The notes beneath the pieces were generated by a model. That model had not been told where the DNA came from and searched no databases. It saw only the letters and a program-made list of their open reading frames with translations. 64,000 nucleotides of DNA from Nyssa sinensis (Eukaryota > Streptophyta > Magnoliopsida > Cornales > Nyssaceae), in contig VIRR01000568.1 in assembly GCA_008638375.1 (NCBI GenBank), positions 124,001-188,000 of the forward strand, read 5' to 3'. The position numbers were made by a program, and so were the translations under genes. Positions 21,701 to 33,774 of this stretch are shown here, one piece after another. Numbering within the stretch: the stretch's first letter is position 1; each line of letters begins with the position of its first letter.

Positions 21701-22830
21701 GTATTTTTGAATTATTTTCAAACTTTACCTCTGATCGAACAGATTCATCCAAATTAGAAAACATGTCTTTCTTACCACACATGTGATTATTACAGCCAGT
21801 ATCTAAATACCACTTGACACCATCATCATTATCCACAACATTACAAGCCAGCAACATGGTCTCTACTTCATTATAACTACCAGCATTATTTTCAGCAACA
21901 TTATCTTGATGATCTCTATTATTTGGTCTTCTAGATCTGCAATCAGACTTTTTATGCCTAAACTTGCCACACTTAAAACATTAAATATTGAATTTATGAG
22001 ATTGTGGATTAGAATTGTTACCATCCCCTCTTCCTTAAACTGGTTTGTGCTACCAATTATTCTTCTGCCATTGATTATTGTACTGCCACTAGTTGCCTCT
22101 GCCTCTTCCTCCACCAGATCTGTTTTGCCCATTATTGCCTCAGACTCCTCTATTGTTGTGATTCTGCCCTCTATTCTAGTAACCTTGAAAACGTTGATTA
22201 AATCCTGCATTATTCTGAGACTCGTCTTTTTCATTTTTTAAATTTAATTGAGCTTGCAAAGCTTCCTCCACTAAATTTTTTGATCTCTCATTCAAGCGTT
22301 GTTCATAAACGATAAACGAACCCTGTAATTCATCCACTATCATGAACTCCAAGTTAGCAGACTCTTCAATAGCAATCACTTTATATTCAAACAGCAGTGT
22401 CAAGTTTTGAAGAATTTTTTTAACTATTTGACGGTCTGCTATCTGTTCACCATTCGTCCTCATCTTATTAACAAGTGCTGCGATCCGTGAAAAATAATCA
22501 AAAATAGTTTCTGATTTTTTCATCTGCAACAACTCAAAATCTCTATACAGTTTTTGTAATCTAGCCTTTTTCACCTTATCAATACCAACATATATTTTTT
22601 TAAGAATATCCCATGCTTGTTTCGCAGACTAAACAAGGACAATTTTACTAAGAACAGAAATATCTAAAACTTGATGAATACAATTTAAAGTTTTGTAGTG
22701 TACTTGCCTTGTTAACCCATCTGCATCTTTTGAAAGCTCTTCTTTAATGAACTTTGTTGTCAAACCACTTGAATAAAAAAATGTCATCATCGCACTCTCC
22801 CAAATATGAAAAAAAAAATTTTATCAAATT
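18750..22830 (-). pseudogene. Copia gag-pol polyprotein, broken
   Basis: Pieces in copia order. Gag (about 22176-22830) has a UBN2-like core and a degenerate CFKCGK knuckle near 21950-21990. Protease (21600-21857) has the DTGC active-site motif, as WYLDTGCNNHMCG. Integrase comprises 21065-21502 (HxxxxHVN-type pre-integrase region, then IHSDLC) and 20555-21043 (YTPQQNGVAERKNRT). RT comprises 19874-20164 ([12 protein letters not shown]) and 19131-19877 (LYGLKQVPRAWY, then YVDN where active elements have YVDD). RNase H is 18750-19061. Frameshifts and stops at each break show long inactivity. Confidence 0.88.
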
Positions 22831-22887
22831 TGTAAACCGTACAAATAAGTAAAGTCATCTTCACGAACTAAAAAAAAAGTTACTAAT

Positions 22888-23222
22888 TGTTGTATCCAAA
22901 ATACTATACCAATTGTTTAATTAAAATAGTGATGCAAGAGGATAAGGAAAAAACATAAACAAACAAAAGAAATTTAAAATTAATTGATATCTCGTAAACC
23001 GTGTAACTATAATCTTACTGAAGAAGAAAATTCTCACACCTCACATACATACTGTTTTTGACTTTCTTTTGTTGAGAGGCCTCTCACTGAACACACTTTC
23101 TTCTTGGTTTTTTTTCTTGCGGCTTGCGGCACACAGCACACTTAACAAATCAAATCCTACCACTATGACTCAACATTAAGAGTCATACTAAAGATATAGT
23201 AACTTAATTTAATCGGTTAACA
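22888..23222 (-). repeat. Copia 5' LTR (unit C)
   Basis: A 335-bp LTR from TGTTGTATCC to GGTTAACA on the plus strand. It aligns with 18282-18754 but with an internal deletion and many substitutions, so the insertion is old. The usual TGGTATCAGAG primer-binding site is not recognisable next to it. Confidence 0.8.
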
Positions 23223-24610
23223 GTCAATAATTCCAAACAATATAATAATTTATCCTCATAAGTCCATTGTAATTTTATCTTTTCTTTTTTTTTAGTACAA
23301 AGATAAAAGAGGAGAAAATTATTTTAAATATGATATCATTTATGATACATACCAATTGATGTCTTGCATTTGCAGTTTTGCCAATAAAATCCTCCACAGC
23401 CGAAGTTCTCCTAGCCTCCAAATTTTATATATCAATCGTATAATTAAATTAAAAGTTTAAGATTAATAAAAGTTTAACTTTATAAAAATTTCAAATTTTA
23501 TAAATTTATAGCATAATCAAATTAAAATTCTTAAATTAATAAAAATCTAACACTAGGAAAAACATAGTTCCATAAATAATCTATGAAGAAAAAAAACTTA
23601 ATTTTATTAATAGAGTTCTATTCATATTGTACTCCATTATTTTATTGCTATGTAATTAGAAAGAAAAATTACGTAAAAACTATACTATCAAAGTTTCTTT
23701 CAATATATATCATTCTTTTGTTAGAAAATAATTAAATTTTATATTACAAAAATAAATATAATATATTTTAAAAAAAGTAAAAAATTACATAAATATTTTT
23801 AACAAGTATTATTTAGAATTATTACTTTATCGCTTTAAACCCTAATTATATAGAATCACCCTATTCGATCCGACTTGAAACGAAAACATCAATTTCTCTC
23901 GCATAAAGGTGAGACCCATCCCGATTCACAGGTCTCCACCTGGGTCTCCCACCTCCATGTGAGATTATTAGTCGTCTCCATTTCAATTTCAAGATAGATA
24001 CAATCACTTCTCCCATTTGGGTAGGTTTCATGATGATAAATCAGGACTGAATCAAATAGTCCAGTCTCTCATTCTATCCTCTGGAGATCTGATCAACTGT
24101 GTGTGAAAAAAAAGGTATGCAAGAAATTTCTTATTGAATCTGTGGTCTCCCGTGATAGTAGTTTCTTCATTGTAGGCCCCGCACCTGGTGCCAAGACTTT
24201 CTTGGCATGATAATACTCCAACAAACAATCACTAGTCATAGTCATTAACGTGATCTTAGGGAGACTTTAAGAATTAAATATTAGTCTAAGTTAATAAAAG
24301 AATATAAAAAAAATATTAACACAAAGGAAAAAAAACATTACTCTTCTGTATCATGATATCATTGTCGAGATCCCATTAGACTGCAACTTAGAAATGATAA
24401 TTTAATTCATCCTGTTTAATTCATCCTGTTAAAAACCTGTCATTTCATTTTTTAATGAGAGATTTGTGTTAAGCTTTTTCTATTCTATTAGACTTTTGGA
24501 CAGGTTTAGGAAGAATGTGTCTTGTCCCGATTATATAAAATAAATAATAAAAGAATTTTATGTTATATAGTCAATCTTTATAATAATATTTTTAAGTTAC
24601 CCATTAAAAA
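23223..24610. other. Chitinase C upstream spacer (continues after copia)
   Basis: Homologous to the B and E spacers (8590-10165 and 55110-56950). No gene is supported. Homology breaks at about 24610 and resumes at about 27437. Confidence 0.65.
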
Positions 24611-25379
24611 TTGAAAGATTAGGTAATTAGTCTTTCATAAAGTGCTTAATTAACACAAGGTCCAATTCCAAAACATTTAACCCAAAAAGTCCTAAAATTT
24701 TTGTTAACAAATATCCATTTAGTGCAAAATTTCAAAAAAGATGGAACTCCAACAACCACCTAAGGCTCTCCAGCCATATCATCACCCAATTTTTCTATAA
24801 ATTTTAAAATTAAATAATTTATAATATATAAGACTGGTTTTCATAAAAAAATATAATATATATTTAAACTCTAAAAATTAAAATCTATCAAATAATATCT
24901 ATATTGTACACGAAATTTTGTATATAAAAAAAAGTCTTTTTTCAATAGAGAATTTTCATCAAAAATTCTCCATCTAATGAATATGGATAGAGAAATATTT
25001 TTGTCCAGCGATAGAGATATTTGAGAAATTCTTTCAATTAAATAAAATATTACACATATTTTTAACAATGTATCAAACAATTTTTATTCTGTAAGAAAGT
25101 GATAATACTCTAACATTGATAAAAATAAAAAAAAATAAATTAAAATTTATGTCAAAAAACTCGTATTTTTTCAACTAAAAATTTTGATAAAAAATTCTAT
25201 TTTTCATACAGAGAAATTTTTTAAATAAAAAATATTCTACACATATTTTTAATAATCCATCAAACAACTTTAAATGAATTGATGTCTTTGTAAGTGTTGA
25301 TTCTTTCATTTTTAGTCTTTTCTTAATTTTAATGTGGCAATACAGGACCGTAATTCCATTCTTCTGAGCTGCTGTATCG

Positions 25380-26060
25380 CCGATTGGACCACCATGTCTT
25401 GATACACTGATGAGAGGAGATCATATTGATACATTGCCCAGTGCCCACAATGTTTTTATTTGATTATCTTGATGTATATTGACATACCACAACGTGACAG
25501 ACCAATCACCACTTGACACGTATACCTACGGGTCAGTTAATGCTCGGTCATTCAGCTCGTGCTCGGCCATTCAGTTCATGTTCGGCCAGTCAGAACAGAC
25601 CTACAGAGGCCGAGCACATACCACCGGAGCAGAGCTACTTTTCTGCAAAGCTCACAGAACCGAACATAGACCTTCGGTGTAACACACCGCCATTCAGAGC
25701 TCATCACCGCCTTAACATATGCCGAGCAGAAAATAAGAAAACAGTCTTTCACAAGGAAACCATCACTCATGGTTATCTATATTTGATACAATATCCTACA
25801 TGGAAACTGCTATCTCCGATGATCAAATCTCTACTTTCATGGCTCCAAATCCTAATCAACATAGGAATGTCACTACCTATAAATTAAACCCTAAAGGTAC
25901 GCTTTACTTTCATACTCATTATTTGGCTTTCATTGCAATCTTTCAATTCAGTTTTATTGACTTAAGCATCGGAACGGCTACCGCCGGAGCTAACCCGGTA
26001 GTCCTCTGATCTTATTCTTTGAGTGTTCTTCAGGGAGTCCAGCTTGGAATCTACATCGGC
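25380..26060 (+). mobile_element. Probable gypsy-type LTR remnant
   Basis: GC-richer than its surroundings, with repeated GCTCGG(T/C)CATTCAG motifs (25540-25590), a TATAAATTAAACCC segment near 25880 and, downstream, the GACTTAAGCATCGGAACGGC-type sequence typical of the R/U5 part of many plant gypsy LTRs. Ends and target duplication were not resolved. Overlapping open frames here differ in frame and look like LTR artefacts. Confidence 0.45.
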
Positions 26061-26920
26061 CAAAAAGTGCAGTATCGTGTATATATATATATATATATAT
26101 ATATAAAATCTAATAAAGGCAAAAAAAGCTCAACCTGGAGTCCATTTTCTGTTATTTCGATATAAATAAAAATATATATTAACTGTTGTTATTATGACTT
26201 GAATTTCACATCAAAACATAAACTATATATATTGTGGGCCCATTGATTTTAGGACTTTGTTGTTTGATTTTATATATTAATATTATGATTCCAGGACTTT
26301 GTTTTTTGCTTTTATATATTATCATCCTGCTTCATGTTTTAATTATTCAACGGGCCTGTGAAATACATTACTCGCAGTACTGAAAATGGTAGGCACATTG
26401 TGTTGGTGTTGTGCTGGAAGTTTTATTAATTAATTAAAATTTGTGTGAATCACTATTAAAACAACACAAAGAGCAGGTTAATATCACTTTCAAAATAAAA
26501 TTTCTAATATATATGTGTATATATATGTAAGTATATGTGGGTGTTGGTTCTGTGCAATTTTTTTATCAACTAGTTTGAAATAATATTACAAATGTAATTT
26601 AGATTGTTTTTGACATCGCCTTAAAGAACGCAATATTTTTTTTATATGAATTTTTTATGTAATATGGATCTTGTTTGATAAATCTAGATTTTTAAAATCC
26701 ATATATACAATTTTTATGACAAATTGACTTATATATTATAAGTTATTTAATTTTAAAATTTAAAAAAAATAATAATATGACAGGTTAAGCGCATGTTTGG
26801 AGGAAAGAAGCCGTATTTTTATAAGGGGGAAGTAAGGCTAATTTTGTCACTAAAAATAAAATGATGGTACCACCTCATCATTATTGAACTTGGGATCACA
26901 CATGTAGGACCTAAAAATTA

Positions 26921-26931
26921 CTCTGATACCA
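26921..26931 (-). other. Copia primer-binding site
   Basis: The minus strand reads TGGTATCAGAG, complementary to the initiator-tRNA-Met 3' end used by many plant copia elements. It lies 3 bases from the LTR at 26935. Leader DNA continues to about 26780. Confidence 0.75.
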
Positions 26932-26934
26932 AAT

Positions 26935-27333
26935 TGTTGAACAAAAAAACAAAAGAAGAAGTAAAGTGAACAAACTAATATATTTTATTGAAGAAAACTC
27001 ACACTATTATTATTTTGACAATCTCTCACGGCCATCACACGGCTCTCTAATTTTCTTGGCCACCACTCTATTATTTTTGTGGTACACAACTCTATATGAC
27101 AGATACCTACATATTTATAATTGCACTAACTCTAAGTCATGTACTAATTAGGATATCTAATTCCATACAAACTAGTATATCTTATTTAGCTATAATCAAA
27201 GAACTAACTCTCATTAGAATATTAGTCCAACTACAATTAGGACTATCCAAAAAGATTCTAAATATTAATAGGACTCAATAAACCAAATTAAGAAACTTTC
27301 TAAAATTTATGAGCTTGGTTTAATTAGCCAACA
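26935..27333 (-). mobile_element. Copia 5' LTR of a second, truncated element
   Basis: Plus strand TGTTGAACAA to TTAGCCAACA, about 400 bp, next to the PBS, so this is a minus-strand 5' LTR whose body is missing to the left. The right end resembles the copia LTRs at 18.75 and 23.2 kb (GGTTTAATTAGC), so it is probably a related family. Confidence 0.65.
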
Positions 27334-27436
27334 ACACAATTTAAAATTGTAATGACTTTTGGAGTTAAAATATTTTCTCTTGAATCTTAGTCTCTTGACA
27401 TTTATTTTGAGGGACTTTCTACTAATTAATTCTTTA

Positions 27437-27900
27437 AAATTTATTCAAATTTCATAAAGTTATATGTTTAAAAAAGAAAATAATGTCATTCAAATTTTCT
27501 ATTAACATGCATATTTTTTATTTTAACACATGATATTTTATTTAAAAGGTGTTAATTATAATAAATTTAATAAAATAAGTAAATAAATAAGAATTTAAAA
27601 ATAAATAAGGATCCTAGTGAGGATCCGCTCTTGGTCTTAGCTTATCACAGGATTTTAACAGATTTAAGGAGAATCTTTTTTTTGCCGTACGGAGCTCCTC
27701 CAGCCCGTTACCATCCCTATGCAACTGTATGTAGGTAGGTATTTGTACAGGCGGATTGAGGGGTCAAAATTTTAAAAATTTCAACTTTTGTATTCTAATT
27801 TTGCTAAAATAATTGAAGAATTAGGAACTGAGCCCCTAAAATTTGTTGAATTTCAGAAAATTTCTTCCAAGCACATATAAAATTTTAAGGTAAGACACTG
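27437..27900. other. End of the unit C spacer fused to a fragment of another unit's 3' flank
   Basis: 27437-27720 matches the far end of the E spacer (56945-57230). From about 27730 it matches the A/C/F-type chitinase 3' flank (13250-13420), without any hAT or chitinase sequence. It therefore marks the remains of a further repeat unit. Confidence 0.6.
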
Positions 27901-28660
27901 ACGAAGTAGATGATATGAATTACGAAATTTTTTGAGTAGGGATAATTTAGACTGTGTCGTTGATAGATGAATTATAACCTTGGTCATAACAATCTATTCC
28001 AGAGCATGCCCTTCTTATTTAGGACAGGTCTTATCTTAATAGGCGAGGGAGATTGATGTACAACAAGTGGTTTTTGACTTATTGAAGTAATGGGAGAGTC
28101 CCCAATTCCATTCTCAGTATTAGTAGGCGCATCTTTCAATTTGACCCTTTTTTTTTTTTAACAGTTAATTAGTTTCTATTTTCTTCTTTTTTTATCTAAT
28201 TTTCCATTTTGTGTTCAATTGTAAAAGGCCCCAATTGTATTTTATTTTTTTAAATTTCTTAGTTTCCTAATTTTATTAGGACTAGTATAAGAAATATAAG
28301 AAATTATAATTTTCTATTTGAATTAGTAATCATTTAATTCTATAAATATAATGTAATAAACTCTTATTATACATCTTTATTAATAATATACAATTTCAAA
28401 ATTAGAGAACTCACACGTATAATAGATATTCAGTACTTTCTTGAGACTACGGTGACAATACCAACTAGATGTTTCTGACAGATATTGTCAAAAAAAAAAA
28501 AAACTAGATTGATACACAATGGAAAGGAAAACAAATATTACCATAGATGTTATAAATATATGATTCAACTGTTCCTTGTGGAGGAAATCAACTACAAGTT
28601 TTTTCATAAATGTTACAGACAAAATGTAAAAAGTAACAACACTCTGCAATTTATGCCAAT
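27901..28660. other. AT-rich intergenic DNA and CURT1 3' side
   Basis: No coding region is supported. The last 100-200 bases before 28661 would be the CURT1 3' UTR (minus strand); no poly(A) signal could be assigned with confidence. Confidence 0.5.
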
Positions 28661-29997
28661 TTATTCACTTCCAGCAATCTTTTTCTTTAAGTCTTCAATA
28701 TCACTTGCTAGTTCTTTTCTGCTCGACTGAGAAAAGAAATCCTATTGTCAATAATCAATATAGTGTAGTTTGTACTCTAACCTAATACCTCATTGCAAAA
28801 CAACATTATCAAATAATAATGATAATATGTGTGGTGCAGATGCTATTGACTTGTACTACTTGCAGTCTTGAATTGAGATACCAATTCTAAATGAAAAATT
28901 CCCATTCAAATTGAGACAAGTAAGAAGCAGGAAATGTTACTGCAATACCTAAGACTCGGAGAATATTTATTCATAACATACAATGCATATGAAACAAGAT
29001 TGAGGGAATTTTGTCACTATGCATGCTAGACAATTACCTAGCACAGGTAATAATTGAAGAAAATAATTTGGATATAATGTATGTCAATTTGCAATGATTG
29101 TACCTTAAAGAGAAGGTATCGGTAGACAAACCATCCAGTGTATCCAAGCCCAACCAACTCCATGATTTTTGGAAGCTGGGTATAAAGCAGAATTCACTCA
29201 TAACAGTTAACCTGAAGATCTGGAGACAAACTCGTTTAAAAAAATTGGAATTTGGTTGTACCACACATGAAAAATGTTCTTAGAATGTTTCAGTAAAAAT
29301 AAAGGAAGATACAATTAGATCACTTACCACAGGAACTGAGTTGATAGCACCAACAATAACAGAAGACAGCCAAACAGCAACTATTGCCCCACCTCCATAG
29401 AGAACGACTGTGGACTTGTTTTCAAGTGCGTCCCACTGTCAAAAGTAAAGGGGATATATTATAGGATTTAAATCAACGAATGTTATCAAACGGAGAGGAA
29501 GTGGCCTTTTTTTTTGGGACAGTCGAACCAAATTGCTAGTTTCTCAGGGAACGGAGTGTAATGCAATTAGCAGGCTACCAATTGGTCAAGGGATGATCCT
29601 TCAGTTTTCTCTGATCATCAATCATCACTGTACATCTTACACTGTTGTCATGTCAGTGATGTCACTAAAAAAATGGAGTATTGTAATATCTTACAATTAA
29701 ATGTTCTGCATAATTGATGAATTGATGGCATTAGCCCTTTGTACTATGGACGTGAGTAGGCACTGTGATAAAAGACTCAAAACTATCATTATTTAAACTA
29801 GAGATAAGCTGAACTAGTTGTTCAGCTGGTGATAACCTAACATGATATGCCACAACAATACATAGATACAGATTCAGAACAGAACGAGAGCCTTACCTTT
29901 TCTTTTAGGTCTGAGAATACTTCTCCAACTTCGACAGAACCAGATGTCTCTTCTGAAGAAGAGGCTTTGATTTGGCATGAAGTCAACCTATTGGAAT
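28661..29997 (-). CDS. CURT1: CURVATURE THYLAKOID 1-like protein, last four exons
   Basis: CURT1 proteins oligomerise at grana margins and bend thylakoid membranes. Four minus-strand exons are visible with GT-AG borders: 29897-29997, 29328-29435, 29104-29175 and 28661-28726. They encode about 115 residues. An acidic Ser/Glu-rich stretch ending VFSDLKEK is followed by WDALENKSTVVLYGGG, a first membrane helix (AIVAVWLSSVIVGAIN), a linker SVPVLPKIMELVGLG, a second helix (YTGWFVYRYLLF) and the amphipathic C-terminal tail SSRKELASDIEDLKKKIAG. Internal introns are phase 0; the first visible exon needs one base from an upstream exon. The transit-peptide exon was not found up to the WRKY19-like fragment at 35.7 kb; solo LTR and hAT insertions lie in that interval. 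Closest in feel to CURT1B. Either exon 1 is lost and this is a pseudogene, or intron 1 is very long. Confidence 0.85.
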
Positions 29998-31897
29998 CTG
30001 TTTCAGATAGAACAAAAATTACACACGGTTTTCCCAACGGGTTTTAAAATGTTAAAGGTAGGACTTACATGAGCAATCATGTCTTGGTTACATTAAAAGA
30101 GATGTAATATCCAGAGTCATCTCACTCATGCAGGCTTCTCTATCCTATCTGATGGAGCAATTACTGTTTACCGATCAATATATATGATACCCTTGATTTC
30201 CAGCTAACGAAAATGGTCAATACATCAGAGCAAGAAACTAGAATAGTGCAGAAAATTGAGTCCAGCTTGACAAGACGAATTCCGCATAAAGATGAAACTC
30301 AACTCAATAATGTCTTATCCCAACTATTTGGGGTTGGTTACATGAATCCAGCAATGCCATTAATCTTTTTTACAATTTTTACTAAAGTTAATTTTAGTTA
30401 CCCCTGCCCCCCTAGCCCAACTCTTAATATGAACCATGCATCTCTACTTTATGTGTATTTACTAGTCTTAGTTAAACATTGGCATACCACCTTAATCGGT
30501 TTTCTCTTATTTTATCTCCTATAGGTGTGATAGGAAACAAGAAAGACTAGCCCACAGGCTATAGCCACTAGACATCTTTGATCCTGAATGATAGAACAGA
30601 TCTTTATGATTATATTTTTGAATTTTAATTTTATATTTTACATGTTTATCTTTTTAATTGTTTACCCTTTGTGGTTTTCCTATAAAAAGGCTGAGTGTAA
30701 ATGAATAATTAAATTTTGGTTGAATGAAAATTTCTTTCTTTCTTTTGGTATTGGTGTGGAACTGAGGATTCCATTACCTCCCTAGGTGCGGATTCCTAGG
30801 GTTTTACAATTTTTTCATCCTTAAGTACGGATTCCTAAGTTTGTTAAAGTTGTCCTGAATCAAGGTGCTACTCCTACCATCTCACGGATAGATTCATTTT
30901 TAATTCTATATCAGTTTTATAGAATTAACCTTTCAATTTTAAAGATATACATCGATCACATAATACATCATACGTACTTCTCCACTTAACCCATGCTACT
31001 TTAATTCTATACTTAACATCATCTCCAATGTCTCCTCCTTGATGGACCCATAAAGATGAAGCATTAGACAGAAACTTCAACTTTACTAATAAACATAAGA
31101 ATCAATTTACCTATTTAAAATTTAAAAAATTAAACATGAGAGTCTAGACTACAAAGTGCCTAAAACAGATACCCTTGTAAAAATATACATAAATATGCAG
31201 TTAAAGAGTACATGTAACAAATGAGATTTGGATCGGACAGCATTATAAAGTAAACACGAAGGTGCATTCACCGTTCATGATAACTCAATAGACATCTTAA
31301 TTCTTACTTGTTTCCATTCTACAAATTCCATGGATTCCTACACCCCTGTTTAAGGTGATTATATGTTGGGGTTTGAGTAGTAGTTTGAATTCCATTAATG
31401 GAAAATCTGTCCCCCCACAGACACAAAGAGCACTCCTGTGGAAAAGGTTCAATTTTTAAGTTGCTAATTGAAGAGTCCGAGCATAAGGGATGCTAATAAA
31501 AAAAATTTGGAACATAATGGACACCCAATGTAACAGTTTTGGAGAATTAGGCTTCGGTCCTACCATGTATGTTTTAATCACTATTTAGAGAAGCCACTAG
31601 GCAGAAAGCATGTCCATCAGCACCAAAGAAATTGAAGATGCCAGGGTTTCTACAATACCAGAAGCTAAAACCAAAATATCAGCTCAATGGGATGTGCCCT
31701 AGAGAAGGTAAAGTTAAGTGAAAGTTGAGAGAAGTCTAAGAGAAATGGAACAAAATATGACTAAAGTAATAATAACAGTCTGATGCATTAGATGAAGAGA
31801 TGGCCTCAAAAGGCTGGAATGACAAAAAAGGGTTGTGCTTTCAAACCCAAACGGTTTCAGATAAGGAATTTCAGAATATTAGAGGAAGTCTTAGTGG
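29998..31897. other. CURT1 upstream/intron 1 region with dispersed repeats
   Basis: No exon is recognised. Around 30320-30360 is the plant dispersed-repeat motif CCCAACTATTTGGGG followed by TACATGAATCC, and at about 30975-31060 is a second motif (CTTCTCCACTTAACCCATGC) often found with it. The DNA between, about 30530-30925, has a TATAAAAAGGC box near 30681 and repeated GCGGATTCCTAGG-like motifs, so it may be an LTR inserted in an older repeat. Assignments are tentative. Confidence 0.4.
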
Positions 31898-31902
31898 ACT
31901 AG

Positions 31903-33202
31903 TGTTAGACCCTTACTAAGTTGACACGGCGGCATGGGGCATGGGGCATGGGGAGGCATGCCCGGCCTTGGTGACAGTGGCATACGCATGGGGAGGCATG
32001 TTATGCCTTGGAATAACATTCGAGACTTGGAATGTTATTCAGGTGCGGAAAGACATTCGGAACTTGGAATGTTATTCAAGAGTAGAATGAAATTTGGGAG
32101 TGGGAATGACTTTCCGGAGATGGGATATGTCAAAAATATTCTAAGTATTGGAGGGATACTTAGATAGTGCAGAGTTGGTGCAGCTGATGGCTTGTGAACA
32201 GTTTGGTGCATGGGTTGCTTTTGGCAAGGCAGATGCACACAGGAGGAAGAACTGGTTTTGCAAGTGGTTGTATCCACTCCTGTCAGAGGAGTAAATTATA
32301 CTTTGACATATATAGGGGGTAGTACCTCCTTGAGGCGCCCATGGGCGAGTAGCCCATGCGGCTAAGGAAGACCAAGACATGTGGGGGCATGGCTTGGCAA
32401 CGAGGGCTTACACGAAAGCATGGGTTGGATCAAGAAGTGCGCGGGTTCAAGGTTGACTACACATGGCCATGTCCTTGAGTGAGGGCTCGGGATGGCATTA
32501 GTGTTGGCAGCAGTTGACAGCACAGGTGGCAGCAGTTGGCAGCAGTTGCTGGGCTGGCAGAAGACAAGTCTGTCTAAGGGCAGCCAAGGGTAACCGCCTG
32601 CTGTGTTGGCACCGATCCAAGGACTCACATTGTGTGTGACAAAGGGAGGCATGGATTCTCACAAGTGGCACATTAATCCAAGGGCTCATATTGTGTGCGG
32701 CAATGGGAGGCACGGATCCTCACAGGTAGCACAAATCCAAGGCTTCAGATAGCCCTAGCAGTTGGGGCGCAACTGCAAGGCACAAGTGGCAGTCTGTGAC
32801 AAACCCTAGCAGTTGGGGTATAACTGCATGTCATGTGCAAGTCACATGTGAGCGGTTGAGATCTCTGGCTATATAAAGGGGTGCGAGGTCTCTTGTAAAC
32901 AACACAGAGCATAGAGCAAAGAGCAAGGCAGAGAGAGGGGTGAACACTGGTGTGTTTCTCTTTGTGTGTGTGCAGAGTGTCTTGTATTCCTACGGGAATC
33001 TGATTCCCTTTTGTATTCATAATTCTGGTGGGTTAGTGAATAAAAAGGTTGGGAGTTTTTCCCTATATGCTTTGTGTCTACTTTCCTATTCCGCTGTGCT
33101 AAACACCGTGTGTGTGTGTTTGTGGGTGATTTGAGTGGCTGGTTGTCCGGTGACAACACCATCACAGGCAAAAATTTGGTGCTTGAAATTGACCCTGTGA
33201 CA
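31903..33202 (+). mobile_element. Gypsy-type solo LTR
   Basis: A 1,300-bp LTR, TGTTAGACCC to CCTGTGACA, with a perfect 5-bp duplication ACTAG on each side (31898-31902 and 33203-33207). It is the same family as the LTR at 61519-62973. A TATA box (CTATATAAAGG, about 32870-32880) precedes the presumed R region. AGTTGGCAGC-type repeats lie near 32505-32560. No coding DNA is present; short frames inside are artefacts. Confidence 0.92.
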
Positions 33203-33207
33203 ACTAG

Positions 33208-33766
33208 CAGTATATTCTTAGTGCTCCCACTCCCCAGTGAGAGGCTTGCATAGGGGGCTACTAGCCCAGTGATAGAGTGCATGTTGCATTTTGGCTGCGA
33301 GGATTCTCAGCTACGTGGATAGAGCAGTGTGTGAGCACCTGACCTTTAGATGTGGATCATGAGAGGCACATTAGAACAACGTGCTCCTTTTATTTGAATG
33401 GAAGTTTGCAACAAACTTTCTCCTCAAAAAGTATAAAATATAGATGGGACTTTGGGGGAGATCCAATGCAGAACCAACTTCTGATTCCAATGGCTATAAA
33501 TTGAGCTCTCATAACTCATAAGCTAAACGTGAGCCACAGTACCAACACAAACATATATGACATGCTTCTCAAGACACGCACTTTGATTAGATCACTGGGC
33601 CCACGTGTTTATCAAAACCAGCCATGATTGGATAGGGCCCCCCTCATGTTGGACCCATATACAAAGCTGTAGTTCGAAATGCCAAGCACCTGGCTATGTG
33701 AATTTTTGCAAAGACAAAAATAAAAGATGTAAGGTGTCACACCTTATTAGAAGAGATAAAACGATG
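33208..33766. other. Unassigned intergenic DNA
   Basis: Between the solo LTR and the hAT element; no gene, repeat or exon recognised. Confidence 0.5.
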
Positions 33767-33774
33767 ATTTTCAC

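Larger units (their letters stand above)
18282..23222 (-). mobile_element. Ty1-copia retrotransposon, full length but decayed
   Basis: A minus-strand copia element of 4,941 bp bounded by GTCAA target duplications (18277-18281 and 23223-23227). The 3' LTR is 18282-18754 and the 5' LTR 22888-23222 (shorter; it lacks the segment at about 18540-18670 of the other). A polypurine tract (minus strand AAAGGAGGTAA) abuts the 3' LTR. From high to low coordinates the interior runs gag, zinc knuckle, protease, integrase, RT, RNase H, the copia order. Multiple stops, a degenerate zinc knuckle and the altered RT motif YVDN make it inactive. Its insertion site is the same as that of the truncated copy in unit A. 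Confidence 0.92.
24611..27436. other. Insertion complex within the unit C spacer
   Basis: Interrupts sequence that is contiguous in unit E (break near 56935-56945). It holds AT-rich unassigned DNA (24611-25340), an LTR-like segment (25380-26060), AT-rich unassigned DNA with a (TA)n run (about 26078-26104), and a partial copia element (PBS 26921-26931 plus LTR 26935-27333). No host gene is seen. Confidence 0.55.

Noticed and set aside
25479..25887. Overlapping 67- and 124-codon frames
   Set aside because: Located in a probable LTR, different frames, no recognisable domain, no splice structure.
30213..30524. 103-codon plus-strand frame
   Set aside because: It covers a dispersed plant repeat motif (CCCAACTATTTGGGG) and has no protein similarity I can recognise.
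32035..33282. Several 60-140 codon frames on the minus strand
   Set aside because: They lie across the gypsy solo LTR in different frames with no domain; the LTR structure explains them.
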